Shown in pieces: positions 9,237-19,700 of a stretch of 64,000 bases of DNA. The translations under genes and the position numbers were made by a program. Location of the stretch: the NCBI GenBank assembly GCA_963678275.1, contig OY782765.1:1054001-1118000 (forward strand), read 5' to 3'. Origin of the DNA: G963677445 sp963678275 (GTDB lineage Bacteria > Bacteroidota > Ignavibacteria > Ignavibacteriales > Melioribacteraceae). The notes below the pieces were generated by a model. The model was not told the DNA's origin. It was given only the letters and a program-made list of their open reading frames with translations, and ran no database searches. The stretch's first letter is position 1. Every line of letters begins with the position of its first letter.

Positions 9237-11413
9237 CAGCTTCCCACAGATTCCGCGTCAAAACGTTCGACTGAATAGATTCCCTTGTTTTTTCTCAATC
9301 TTTCTATCAGCCTGTTTAAATGATTCAGATCGGAAACAAGAATGGTAATTGTGCCATAAAAGCCTGTACTCTCGGTAGTCAAATTAATATTGTGAATATT
9401 GGTATTCTGATAAGAGGTGATACTATTGGAAATATCCTTCAAAATGCCTGGTGTATCCTCTCCCCTGATCTTCAGACCAGCGATAAAATAGGCGTCTTTC
9501 TGAGTTGACCAATGGGTTTTAACCAGCCTTTCAGAATTTGCCCGCGCCATTCTTATAACATTTTTACAATCCTTACGATGGACCTTGATACCCTCTCCGA
9601 TAGTAATATAACCAACTATCGGATCGCCGGGAATAGGACTGCAGCATTTCGCGTAGGTAACCATAATACCTTTGTAGTCCCCCTCCACAATCACACCCCC
9701 GGCTGAGTGACGCGCGTAATTCGCGAAATCCTCGAATTCTATTGTTCCCGCCTCAGGTTCCTCCTTAATTCTCGGGGGATTCAGAATTTCATCTATATCA
9801 ACTTTATCCTGCGATACAGCTTTATAGAATTTGGATATATTATCATATTTCAATTTCCTGACAAGTTTGGATAATTCATCCGAAGAGAAAGATAATTTCT
9901 GTTTTTTAATTTTCCTTTCCCATATTTCCCGGCCCGCTTCAACAAGCCTTTCCTCTTCCTTGTTAATATATTTTCTTATGTTCGATTTTGCTTTGTGTGT
10001 CCGGACAAACTGAAGCCAGCTTTTATTGGGATGCTGATTTTTTGAAGTGATTATTTCAACCTGATCGCCACTGTGAAGCTCGGTATTCAAAGGAACAATT
10101 TTTCCATTAACCTTCGCCCCGATGCAGTGATTACCTACATTACTGTGTATATCAAAAGCAAAATCCACCGCTGTCGACCCGGCAGGCAGTCTTCTCAAAT
10201 CGCCCTTCGGGGTAAAGACATATATTTCATCCTGGTAGAGATTCATTTTAAAACTGGCCAGAATTTCCTTTGTCGCCTCATTTTTAGAGGCGGTTTCAAA
10301 AATATCCCTTATCCAGTTTACCCATTCTTCAAGATCAGAATCTTTTGCGGATGTGTTTTCCTTATAACGCCAGTGAGCCGCCACACCTTTTTCAGCTATC
10401 TCATGCATCTGCCTTGTTCTTATCTGAATCTCAACCAGTTTTCCCTGGTGACCAATAACAGTATTGTGAATCGACTGATAATTATTTTTTTTGGGAATAG
10501 ATATATAATCTTTAAATCTGTCGGGGATTGGTTTATACATCTGGTTTATTACTCCCAGCACATAAAAACATTCATTCGGATCATTTCCCTCAAGAATTAT
10601 CCTGATAGCAAGAAGATCAAAGATATTATCAATGGAAGTATTCAGCTTGACCATTTTTTTGTATATGCTGTAAAAATGTTTGGGCCTGCCACCGATATCA
10701 AATTCAAGCCCGTGTTCGATCAGCTTTTCTTTTATCGGCTGAATAAATTTATTTATGTAACTTTCCCTTTCCTTTCTTTTTTCCTTCAGCTTACGGGATA
10801 TTTCATTATAAGCTTCTTTGTTCAGATACTTAAATGAAAGGTCTTCCAGTTCCCACTTAACCCTTCCCAAACCGAATCTGTTGGCAAAAGGAGCATATAT
10901 TTCAATTGTTTCTTTCGCTATGCGTCTTTGTTTTTCAGGCTTTACAAATTCAAGGGTTCTCATATTATGAAGCCTGTCGGCAAATTTAACCAGAATTACC
11001 CTGACATCCCTGATCATCGAGAGGAGCATCTTACGGTAGTTTTCGGCCTGATTTATTTCGTGCCCCTTAAAAACACCGCTGATTTTTGTAACCCCGTTTA
11101 CTATTTCGGCAACTTCATACCCGAATTCCTTCGCTATAAATTCGAGACTCATCTCAGCGTCTTCAACAACATCGTGCAGCAACGCGCTGATGACAGAAAT
11201 ATCGTCCAGCGGTATTTCCCTCGCCACAATCATCGCAACCGCGTAGGGATGATTAAAATAGGGCTCACCCGATTCCCTGACATGATTTTTATGAGCTTCA
11301 TAACTGAGCCTGAAACTCTTTGTCAGCATTTCTTCATTTATATTTGGAAGATTTTCCCTGCATACCTGAATAAGGTCCTGCAGCATCCGGTTTTGTTTTG
11401 TTCCTGAAATCAT
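9236..11413 (-). CDS. bifunctional (p)ppGpp synthetase/hydrolase, RelA/SpoT
   Basis: This 725-residue Rsh protein makes and degrades the stringent-response alarmone. The HD hydrolase is intact ('LLHDVVEDAEM', then 'FADRLHNMRTLE'). The synthetase keeps 'RFKDYISIPKKNNYQSIH' and 'VEIQIRTRQMHEIAEKG'. A TGS domain ('IYVFTPKGDLRRLPAGST') and a C-terminal ACT domain complete the usual order. Both active sites look functional. AGGTAA precedes the ATG. It lies in the same run as upp and ruvX, which links nucleotide salvage to alarmone metabolism. Confidence 0.96.
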   Translation of the reverse strand: MISGTKQNRMLQDLIQVCRENLPNINEEMLTKSFRLSYEAHKNHVRESGEPYFNHPYAVAMIVAREIPLDDISVISALLHDVVEDAEMSLEFIAKEFGYEVAEIVNGVTKISGVFKGHEINQAENYRKMLLSMIRDVRVILVKFADRLHNMRTLEFVKPEKQRRIAKETIEIYAPFANRFGLGRVKWELEDLSFKYLNKEAYNEISRKLKEKRKERESYINKFIQPIKEKLIEHGLEFDIGGRPKHFYSIYKKMVKLNTSIDNIFDLLAIRIILEGNDPNECFYVLGVINQMYKPIPDRFKDYISIPKKNNYQSIHNTVIGHQGKLVEIQIRTRQMHEIAEKGVAAHWRYKENTSAKDSDLEEWVNWIRDIFETASKNEATKEILASFKMNLYQDEIYVFTPKGDLRRLPAGSTAVDFAFDIHSNVGNHCIGAKVNGKIVPLNTELHSGDQVEIITSKNQHPNKSWLQFVRTHKAKSNIRKYINKEEERLVEAGREIWERKIKKQKLSFSSDELSKLVRKLKYDNISKFYKAVSQDKVDIDEILNPPRIKEEPEAGTIEFEDFANYARHSAGGVIVEGDYKGIMVTYAKCCSPIPGDPIVGYITIGEGIKVHRKDCKNVIRMARANSERLVKTHWSTQKDAYFIAGLKIRGEDTPGILKDISNSITSYQNTNIHNINLTTESTGFYGTITILVSDLNHLNRLIERLRKNKGIYSVERFDAESVGS

Positions 11414-11457
11414 CTGTTACCTGTAATTCACTGTTTACCCGGCGGTAAAATTTGCGC

Positions 11458-12504
11458 TCAGCCGCCGGAATTCCCGATTTTTTCCTTCAGCTCCTCAAAT
11501 AAGGATTGTGTTTCCTTAATTCTCCCATCATCCCTTTTCATTTCTTCATAACATTCAATATAATTATTTAAAACTATTTTGCAATATCTTAAGGCAATTT
11601 TAAATTTTTTTTCTTCTGTGTATAGTTTTGCCGAGGTTAACAGATTCCTTACTTTAATTACACAAAATTCATCCCCCTTATCTTCGTAAAACTTATAGAG
11701 TTCATCAAAAATCTTCAGGGCCTCCGTTTTATTAAATTCTATAAGTATTCTGCCATGAAGATATTTGGATAGAGGATTTTCTCCATTTTCACGGGTATAA
11801 TTATTCACAAGGTCCAGGGCTTTATTATATTCCTTAAGGTCAATATAAATCCAGAATAAAGAACGAAACGCGAGAAGTTTCGAGTACTCAGCTTTTTTGA
11901 CAACCTCTTCAAGTATCACAATCCCTTCATCCATCTGATCCGGCACAAAGGGCATCCACTGAATTACCTCTGTATATTTACTTATCCAGTATTTATAGGT
12001 TCCTCTTATTGTTGAGGCTTCATAAAAGGTGGAATCAATTTCATAACATCTGTCAAACCAGGAGACGGCGTAATATCCATCTGTAACAGTATTTATAATA
12101 TTCCCTTTTAATGAATAATAATAAGCCGACCATGCATGAGACAAACCCATAAAATAATTTGCCCAGATATTGTTTTCATCTTCACTCAGAAATTTTTCTG
12201 ATTTCTCTATCGCCTCTTCCAGAAGTTGTTCGGTTTTTTCCTCTTCAAGAGGCAGCTCAAACTCAGTTTGCCGCGAAATAAAAAGGGCAGATAGAAATAT
12301 TTTTCCGGCAGGCAATTCCGGAAACGATTTATCCAGCTTGATAAAACATTCTTCAGCCGAATCAAAATCAAGATTCCACGTATAACGCAGACCTTCGCTG
12401 ATCAAAGAATCAACCTCACTTACCGGGTAGGGCTGGCCTGATAAAAATATTGGGAAAACAAATATTACCAGACTAAAGAGTGCCAAACGTCCTGTCACCG
12501 GCAT
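11458..12504 (-). CDS. exported TPR-like repeat protein of unknown function
   Basis: A signal peptide (ending near 'IFLSGQ') is followed by helical, tetratricopeptide-like repeats rich in Tyr, Trp and acidic residues, for example 'NIWANYFMGLSHAWSAYY'. It probably acts as a periplasmic or secreted scaffold. The ATG at 12504 directly abuts an AGGAG, which is too close. A GTG at 12498, 6 bases after that AGGAG, is a better-spaced start and only removes two residues. It overlaps the 3' end of upp, so it is likely cotranscribed. No specific family was recognised. Confidence 0.75.
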   Translation of the reverse strand: MPVTGRLALFSLVIFVFPIFLSGQPYPVSEVDSLISEGLRYTWNLDFDSAEECFIKLDKSFPELPAGKIFLSALFISRQTEFELPLEEEKTEQLLEEAIEKSEKFLSEDENNIWANYFMGLSHAWSAYYYSLKGNIINTVTDGYYAVSWFDRCYEIDSTFYEASTIRGTYKYWISKYTEVIQWMPFVPDQMDEGIVILEEVVKKAEYSKLLAFRSLFWIYIDLKEYNKALDLVNNYTRENGENPLSKYLHGRILIEFNKTEALKIFDELYKFYEDKGDEFCVIKVRNLLTSAKLYTEEKKFKIALRYCKIVLNNYIECYEEMKRDDGRIKETQSLFEELKEKIGNSGG

Positions 12505-13099
12505 CTCCTAACCCGGGAAGAATATACCCGTTTTCATTTAGTTCCCTGTCGAGTGAGGCAGTAAACAGCTTAACATCCGGATGTTTTTCCGCTAAGTATT
12601 TAACTCCTTCGGGAGAAGCGATAATCGAAATAAAGATTATATCATCGGCTCCATGAGCCTTAAGAAATTCTATCGCCGCGTCCGAACTGCCTCCGGTAGC
12701 GAGCATCGGATCAAGAATCATAACCTGCGAATTTTTTAACCCGGGAGGCGACTTAAAATAATACTCCCTCGGTTTTAGTGTTTTTTCGTTTCTTTCCATC
12801 CCGATATGGCCAACCTTTGTTTCGGGAATCAGATCGAGAAAGGGATCGACCATCGATAGTCCCGCGCGCAGTATCGGAAAGATCACCAGCTCTTTTGAAA
12901 GAAACCAGCCATCTGTTTTTTCGAGCGGAGTCTCAATTTCCACTCTTTCAAGAGATAATTCAGAAGAAATTTCAGATATCAGCAGGTAGGTAAGCCTTCT
13001 TAAAGCGCCCCGGAATACTTCAGGTGAGCTGTCTTTTTTCCTTAAAACGGTAATTTCTTTTTTTATCAGCGGTGATTGAAATACTTTTATCTTATTCAT
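12473..13099 (-). CDS. upp: uracil phosphoribosyltransferase
   Basis: The 208-residue enzyme salvages uracil with PRPP to UMP. The PRPP-binding loop 'ILDPMLATGGSSDAA' (near residue 125) and the C-terminal uracil-binding 'GLGDAGDRTFGT' are both intact, and the length is standard. Its ATG overlaps the TGA of the upstream flavoprotein by four bases (ATGA), indicating coupling. Confidence 0.96.
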   Translation of the reverse strand: MNKIKVFQSPLIKKEITVLRKKDSSPEVFRGALRRLTYLLISEISSELSLERVEIETPLEKTDGWFLSKELVIFPILRAGLSMVDPFLDLIPETKVGHIGMERNEKTLKPREYYFKSPPGLKNSQVMILDPMLATGGSSDAAIEFLKAHGADDIIFISIIASPEGVKYLAEKHPDVKLFTASLDRELNENGYILPGLGDAGDRTFGTL

Positions 13100-14457
13100 C
13101 CGGTAATTTCCTTTGCTTTTCTTCCAAGAACAGATAATAAATTTATAAATGGTGATAGCGGAGGAGTGTAGTTGTAAATAATTTCGGAAAGTTCTTCCGC
13201 CCTGTTTTTTGATAAAATCATATAAGAAACAAGGTCAGAATAACCCGCGACCTCTTTCCCTCCGAAAAATGAGGCTCCCAGAAGCCGTCCCGTTTGTCTG
13301 TCAAAAACAATTTTCCCAAATACTTTCCCGCTTCCGGGCATTACTTTTACAAGATTTGGCACAACCGCCGAGACTGATACGGCTCCATAAAAATGTTTTA
13401 GCGCTTCATCAAGAGTTAAACCTGAAGAGGCAAAAAAGTTTTCAAAAAATTTAAACGCAATATTTTTTACAACCGGTTTCATAAAAACATTATCTCCGGT
13501 TGCGTTCGCGCCCGCTACATGACCTCCCTTTTGCGCGAGTGTGGCAAGGGGAATATATTCTTCCAGGCCGGTTACCGCGTTTATCATAGCTGTATTATCA
13601 CCGGCGGCATAAATATCAGGGTCTGATGTCTGCATCTTTCTGTTGACTTTTATTGTGCCCAGATCAGATAATTTCAAACCGGAAGCTGCCGCGAGACTGG
13701 TATTCGGTCTGAATCCGGCTGATGAAATCACCATTCCCGTTTCCATAAAGCGCCCCTCGACTTCAAGCGCGGTTATTTTATTATCCATGACCACCGGTTT
13801 TATTCCTTCCGGAGCGGATACAAATTCAATTCCATTCTTCAACAGCAAATCTTTAATAAGCGCTGATATTTCAGGTTCCGAGGTAGGCAGAGGGAATGAT
13901 TGTTTTTCTATTATCGTTACATTTTTCCCGGCTTCTTTAAATGCGGCGGCAGTTTCAAGCCCGATATACCCGGCGCCAAGAACGATAATCTTTCCCCCCT
14001 CCCATTTAGCCATGTATTCATTGATCCTGAGATAATCAGAAACTGTTTTAAAATGAAAGAGATTCTCAGGAGAAAATCCTAAATTAAAGATTTCATTGGC
14101 AATGGAACCGGTTGTCAGAATCAGTTTATCATAATCAAAAGAATGAATACCGGGGTCATCTTCTCTTTTTACTCGGAGAATTTTTTTCTTTCGGTCAATA
14201 AACTGCACTTCGTATCCGGTATAAACTTTTACCCTCTTGCTTCTGTAAAAACTCTCATCATCAAAAAAAACAAGATGGTTATGATCTTTAATCTCACCCG
14301 AAAGCAGGTATGGAAGCTCACATGTGCCGGTGGAAATAAAGGGGCCTCTTTCTAAAAGAAATACTTCGGCATTCCGGTCAGATCGGGCAGCTTTCGCCGC
14401 CGCGGCCGGTCCGGCGGCATTTCCTCCGACGACAATAATTTTTTTTACCCGCCCCAT
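13096..14457 (-). CDS. FAD-dependent pyridine nucleotide oxidoreductase, CoA-disulfide reductase-like
   Basis: The 453-residue protein contains an FAD-binding 'VVGGNAAGPAAAAKAAR', an NAD(P)H-binding 'VLGAGYIGLETAAAF', the second flavin motif 'IYAAGDN' and a C-terminal dimerisation domain. Cys46 in 'STGTCELPYLLSG' is at the position of the single redox Cys of CoA-disulfide reductases and NADH oxidases. It may therefore keep CoA or another low-molecular thiol reduced, or act as an oxidase. The fold is certain; the substrate is not. Confidence 0.88.
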   Translation of the reverse strand: MGRVKKIIVVGGNAAGPAAAAKAARSDRNAEVFLLERGPFISTGTCELPYLLSGEIKDHNHLVFFDDESFYRSKRVKVYTGYEVQFIDRKKKILRVKREDDPGIHSFDYDKLILTTGSIANEIFNLGFSPENLFHFKTVSDYLRINEYMAKWEGGKIIVLGAGYIGLETAAAFKEAGKNVTIIEKQSFPLPTSEPEISALIKDLLLKNGIEFVSAPEGIKPVVMDNKITALEVEGRFMETGMVISSAGFRPNTSLAAASGLKLSDLGTIKVNRKMQTSDPDIYAAGDNTAMINAVTGLEEYIPLATLAQKGGHVAGANATGDNVFMKPVVKNIAFKFFENFFASSGLTLDEALKHFYGAVSVSAVVPNLVKVMPGSGKVFGKIVFDRQTGRLLGASFFGGKEVAGYSDLVSYMILSKNRAEELSEIIYNYTPPLSPFINLLSVLGRKAKEITG

Positions 14458-14500
14458 CAGCTTCCATAAAATAAATAATAAAACTTAAATATAAGAAAAA

Positions 14501-15814
14501 TCAGGAATCTCTGAAACTAACTGTCATTGGCACTCCGGAAAATCCAAAATGTTTCCTGATCTGTTTTTCAATAAACCTGCGGTAAGAATCAGGAATATGT
14601 TTCGAATCATTCGCGAAAACCAGAAAAATGGGATAATATTCCCCAACCTGTGTAATATATTTTAACCTGACCTCTTTTCCGGAAGGTGTTGATGGCGGAG
14701 GAGTTTTTTGAATTTCAGGGAGAAATTTTTCATTAAGATCACTTTTTGAAATAACCTTTTTTCTCTCTTTATTGATATCACCGGCCATTCCGAGTATTTT
14801 TATTATCCGCTGTTTGGTAAGCGCGGAAATAAATATAATGGGAAAATAGTCATGAGCGCCAAGTTTTTCCCTGATCTCCGTTTCCTTGTCCCTCGCGGTA
14901 TTTGTTTCTTTCTCTATAAGGTCCCATTTATTTACGGCAATGATTACCCCTTTTCTTCTCCTGACCGCTTCCTGAAGAATTTTCTGATCCTGATGCTGTA
15001 AACCATTTCTTGCGTCAAGCATCAAAACGGCCACGTCACAGTCTCCTATCGCCCTGAGAGTCCGGACAGTGGAATAAAATTCAATGTTTTCCTGAACTTT
15101 CGCCTTTTTTCTTAAACCGGCTGTGTCAATCAGAACTATCTCCTCGCCATAATATTTTATAACAGAGTTGATAGAATCTCTTGTAGTACCCGGTATATCG
15201 GTGACAATACTTCTGTCGGCGCCGAGAAGAGCGTTGGCAAGAGAAGATTTACCTACATTAGGCCTGCCGATAATCGATATCTTTAATCTCGTATCCTCTT
15301 CACCTGAATTATCGGGGAATTTTAGCGATTCCACCACATCATCAAGAAGATCACCCAGGTTCCTGCCGTTCATGCCGCTGACATCATAAAGATTTTCCAT
15401 GCCAAGTTTATAAAACTCAGCTTTAAAATGTTCCATTCCCGCTTCATCAAGTTTATTAACCAGAAGAAACGCCGGCTTATCCGATTTTCTCATCAGGTTG
15501 GCAATATTAAAATCAGTCGGGGTTATCCCAATTCTTCCATCGGTTACAAAAAGTACGGCATCGGCTTCTTCAAGAGCTATTTCAACCTGCTCTCTGATAG
15601 CCGCCTCAAAATGGTCATCTGAATCGGGGACATATCCGCCTGTATCCATAACCCTGAATGTTTTGCCATTCCACTCCACGGTACCGTAATTACGGTCCCT
15701 TGTTACACCGCTTACATCATCTACTATCGCCCCTTTACTCCGCGTAAGGCGGTTAAAAAGGGTGCTTTTGCCAACATTCGGTCTTCCTGCAATTAATACT
15801 AACGGGGCATTCAC
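14501..15814 (-). CDS. der: ribosome-assembly GTPase Der (EngA)
   Basis: Two tandem GTPase domains are followed by a KH-like domain, which is unique to Der, a 50S-assembly factor. The first has 'GRPNVGKSTLFNRL', 'DTGGYV' and 'NKLD'. The second has 'GRPNVGKSSLANALLG', 'DTAGLRKKAK' and 'NKWD'. At 437 residues it is full length. Translation begins at a GTG (15814), preceded by GAGTGAG. It starts 13 bases after the DUF5683-like gene, in the same transcription unit. Confidence 0.97.
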   Translation of the reverse strand: MNAPLVLIAGRPNVGKSTLFNRLTRSKGAIVDDVSGVTRDRNYGTVEWNGKTFRVMDTGGYVPDSDDHFEAAIREQVEIALEEADAVLFVTDGRIGITPTDFNIANLMRKSDKPAFLLVNKLDEAGMEHFKAEFYKLGMENLYDVSGMNGRNLGDLLDDVVESLKFPDNSGEEDTRLKISIIGRPNVGKSSLANALLGADRSIVTDIPGTTRDSINSVIKYYGEEIVLIDTAGLRKKAKVQENIEFYSTVRTLRAIGDCDVAVLMLDARNGLQHQDQKILQEAVRRRKGVIIAVNKWDLIEKETNTARDKETEIREKLGAHDYFPIIFISALTKQRIIKILGMAGDINKERKKVISKSDLNEKFLPEIQKTPPPSTPSGKEVRLKYITQVGEYYPIFLVFANDSKHIPDSYRRFIEKQIRKHFGFSGVPMTVSFRDS

Positions 15815-15827
15815 TGTTTTCTCACTC

Positions 15828-16700
15828 TTAAAAATTAATTTTCATATCCAGGGTCGGATAATAATCTCTCCGGAATCCATATTCTCTTTTCTCAATTCTC
15901 ATCCCCATCTCAATACTTTTGTTGTATCTGCCCGCCGTCCAGGCCGCGTCAATAGCGCTTAATATATGATTCGTTACAACAACGATCATAGCGGTTTTGG
16001 CCACACTGTAAAAATCATTGGCCTCTCCTCTCAAACCGGAATAATAGGTGAATTTCTCCGTTACCGGATCACCATAAACATAAGGTGTATTTTCATCACC
16101 AAAATCATCCCAGCCGGGATTAAACTGGGTATACTTGCCAATCATCTCATAATATTGCTGCTCGCCAAATTCTTCAAGCCTGTGGGAATAATACCCCCCT
16201 ATATCCGACTCCATTCGGTTAAGCTCGGCCCAATTGACTCCAAATTCCGAGTTACCATCGAGGACATTATAATCGGCCGCGTCAAGTGTCGGATTCAGAG
16301 TGGTTAGATTAGTAACGGTCCATAGCGCGTAGCGGTATGGCGACCAGTAAGAATGGGCGTATGATTCGAACTCGGCTGTCTGATCATCCCCTTTTTTATC
16401 ATAAACCACCTTCATGGTGATAGCCGCGGCTTCAATGGCTATAAAGAGAGCGCTCTTCCAGTAACTTTCGGCATAAAATTCACCTGAACCGGGAATGACC
16501 AGCGACATAATACCGGCGAGAGCGGGTGATTTTTTATCTTGTCCGGTTTCTATTACAACCGAGGAAGAGGAACCGGCAGAGGAAGCTTCAAAGGCTATCC
16601 TGCTATCTGAACTGAGATTACCTTTAAGCAGAGTCTCTCTCTCCTGCCCATATATTGATGATACAAATATGATAAGTACTAAAAGAACTCTGTTTTTCAT
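15828..16700 (-). CDS. DUF5683-like exported/membrane protein
   Basis: A 19-residue signal peptide is followed by a Ser-rich stretch. Then comes the segment 'KSPALAGIMSLVIPGSGEFY' with a nearby hydrophobic helix, a pattern I associate with DUF5683-type proteins of Bacteroidota. The remainder is rich in Tyr and Trp, with a second hydrophobic region near residue 230. No biochemical role is known to me. It lies between the large propeller/barrel protein and der, which suggests a cell-envelope role for the upstream pair only. Confidence 0.6.
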   Translation of the reverse strand: MKNRVLLVLIIFVSSIYGQERETLLKGNLSSDSRIAFEASSAGSSSSVVIETGQDKKSPALAGIMSLVIPGSGEFYAESYWKSALFIAIEAAAITMKVVYDKKGDDQTAEFESYAHSYWSPYRYALWTVTNLTTLNPTLDAADYNVLDGNSEFGVNWAELNRMESDIGGYYSHRLEEFGEQQYYEMIGKYTQFNPGWDDFGDENTPYVYGDPVTEKFTYYSGLRGEANDFYSVAKTAMIVVVTNHILSAIDAAWTAGRYNKSIEMGMRIEKREYGFRRDYYPTLDMKINF

Positions 16701-16718
16701 AATAAAACTCCGGTTTCA

Positions 16719-19700
16719 TTAAAAGGCAAAATCAAATAGTATTCCACCGTAAAATCGCCATTCCTTTCCATAAGTCACAGATTCTTCAAACGCTTCAATG
16801 TACCTGGTGGTTCTGTCGAATGAATAGGCGGCGCTGAAAAACACACTTGTCGGGAAAAGATAGAAAGAATTCATTTTAATTCGAATTTCAGTTCCGGCTC
16901 CTTTTTTGAATTTATCAAATTCAGGGAAATCCCCGGTCCACGCGTTGCCGAAATCGCCATATACCGAGCAGTAGATTTTGTCGAGATACAGATGACCAAT
17001 TCTTGTATCAATATTTTTGAAGAGAGGGAACCTGTAGGTAAGATTAACCCATCCAAGCTCATTTCCGCTTATGGCATAAAATGGATAACTTTTCATTCCG
17101 ATAAGACCGCCGAGGTAAAAATCGAAGAAGTCGTCAACCGGCGGGCCGAAAATAGTGGCGGCTCTTACCTGCGCGCTTAATGTATGACCATTAAAAACAG
17201 GCATAAACTGTTTCCAATTCACCTCAAGACGATGGAAATTATATTCCTCGAAAACTCTTATTATCGATCCGGTATCTTCATCATATTCCAAATCCGGATT
17301 TAGATCATTCATTTCATAGTTGTATTGTATTTCCAGTTGAGTTCCCACAGGATTTATATCATAATCGATATAAGGCAGTCTCGTCTCATAATTATATTTT
17401 AGCTGAATGTTTTTACCCCTGTAATAATCACTCGTCGAAGTGGGATAAAGAACATTAATAAAAGGGATAATAAAACTGCTGATGGTGTTGGAATATTTAC
17501 TGTAAATAAATCTGAATTCAAATTTGTCTTCAGTTGAAAAAGCTTTGTGTGAAAAGGAAAGATCGAATTCGAGCAGGCTGTAGCTGATATCTGTGTAAAC
17601 TGTCTGCGACTCATCAAGTTCATCAAAACGAAGTCCCTGGTTGGATTTTCTGCTTACGCTGAAAACCTCGAATGCCAGATCAGGTTTTATCCCAAGATTA
17701 TATAACAGAGGCAGCCGGTCCCTGTAGTCGAATCGAAGGAAAAGATCCCTTTCAAATCTTTTATTTATCGCGCCGCCGGCAAAAAGAGCAAAACGGTTAA
17801 GCATATCGTGAGAAGCTACATATACGCCCGGTTTTATTTTGTCCAGCCCTGAATTGCTTGTGTTATAATTATCGTACCTGATAAAGGGGAAAAATGTCAG
17901 CCGTGAGAATGAACCGCCATAATCGCTTACTTCATAATCTTCATCTTTTTTGTCATCAAAAAAACGAAGCGATTCAATATCAAATTTTTTCATATCGCCC
18001 AGAGGTTTATCTTCATCCAGAGGGGGATTATTTACCGCGACATATTTTTTACTGTCATCCACTTTTTTCTGTTCACTGCCGCTGATCATAAAGATTTTAT
18101 AACCATCCGATGTATAGCCGGCATAAACAATATCGCCGTTTTCATTTACATCGGGCATAAAAGCGCCGCCCGTTACATTCGTCAGACGGGTAATTTCGCC
18201 CCCCTTCAAATCGGTTTTATAAATATTATAAATACCGGTTTTATCTGAGGCGAAATAAAGCGAGCCATCTTTGGTAAGGAGTGGATTTCTTTCATCATAA
18301 GCTTCTTTAAGAAGATACTCAAATCCCGATCCATCAACATTTACCCGCGCTATATCTCTTCCCTGGTGATATGAACAATCGAAAATTACAAATTGACCAT
18401 CAGGCGAAAACTTTGGAGAATATACCTGTTCTCCATATTCAAAAAATGTAAGCCGTTTAAAATTTTTCCCGTCAATATCAACCAGTCCGACATTGCTCGT
18501 CCCATCCTGCTGATAGATAAACGTTATTTTTTTCCCGTCGGGTGATACAGATGGATTATTGGCTCTTAACCCAAAGGTCAGCCGTGTTTCTTCATCCTCA
18601 TCAATATCGAAATAATACAGGTCATGAATTTTCGCGTATTTTGGATTTTCATCACTCAGTTTGGCGAAAACGACCCCGTTTTTGCCGGGGACAAAATCAT
18701 ATTCCGATCTTACCAGGTCCAGCACCAGCTCATCTTTTTTCGTCTCTAAATCATATCTGTAGAGGCTCGACACAAAATAATCGGAATATTTATTGGAAAG
18801 ATAAAAGACTTCTTTTTTATCGGGACTGAATTTCGGGTAAAAATTTCCGAATCCGGTGGCTGATATTTTTTCACCTTCAACCAGGTTAGCTTTTACATCC
18901 TTTATTCTCTCAGTATATTGTTTTTTCAGAAATGAACTCCATTCATCATAGAGCGCTTCCCCATCTATACCTATGGCGTCTTCAATAGCCGCGTCAATCG
19001 TAATATTATTCCATTTCCCGAGGCGCCGGGATATTTCTCCTAATTTGTCCTCACCATATTTCTGTGAAATATACCTTACAAGCGCGAAACCGGAGTTATA
19101 AACCGATTCATTACCAAGACTTGTTTTATTAAATACACCCATCTCGTTCCAGGAAAGCATTTTATCATCCAAAGCGTAGGAGCGAAGTATCATATCCCGG
19201 TGTGAATCCCAGTTATCATAATCAAAATCCTTTCTCATATACTGCGCGGTGCCTTCGGCAAACCATGCGGGCACATTTATAGACGCGATTGGATAGGAAG
19301 CGATAAAATTGGGAAATCCGTAAAGAATATCAGGTCGTCTCCTGTCTTCATAATTAAGATACTGAAGATAAACAGCCGGAATGGACCTTGAAGCTTTCAT
19401 TGAAGCCTGCAACTGAACCATATGGGTAAACTCGTGTGAGATTACATTTCTCAGCCAGTTATGCGCTCCGCGTAAATCAAAATCGAGGGAGGAAGCCCAT
19501 ATCTCAATTTTATTATCGAAAAAATAGGAGGCGCCATTGGCGTAATCATCAATATCTTTGATCACAAAATGTACCGGATCAGGTTCATAACCATATAAAG
19601 AAGTTATCGGTCCCCAGACCTCATCCGCTATTTTGCAGACTGTCTTCGCGGTTCTCTCAGCTTCTTCATGATAATGAACTATAACATTTTTACCTTTTAT

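Noticed and set aside
10073..10837. Plus-strand open frame of 254 codons
   Set aside because: It lies wholly opposite relA/spoT, whose motifs are intact; the antisense product resembles no family and has biased composition.
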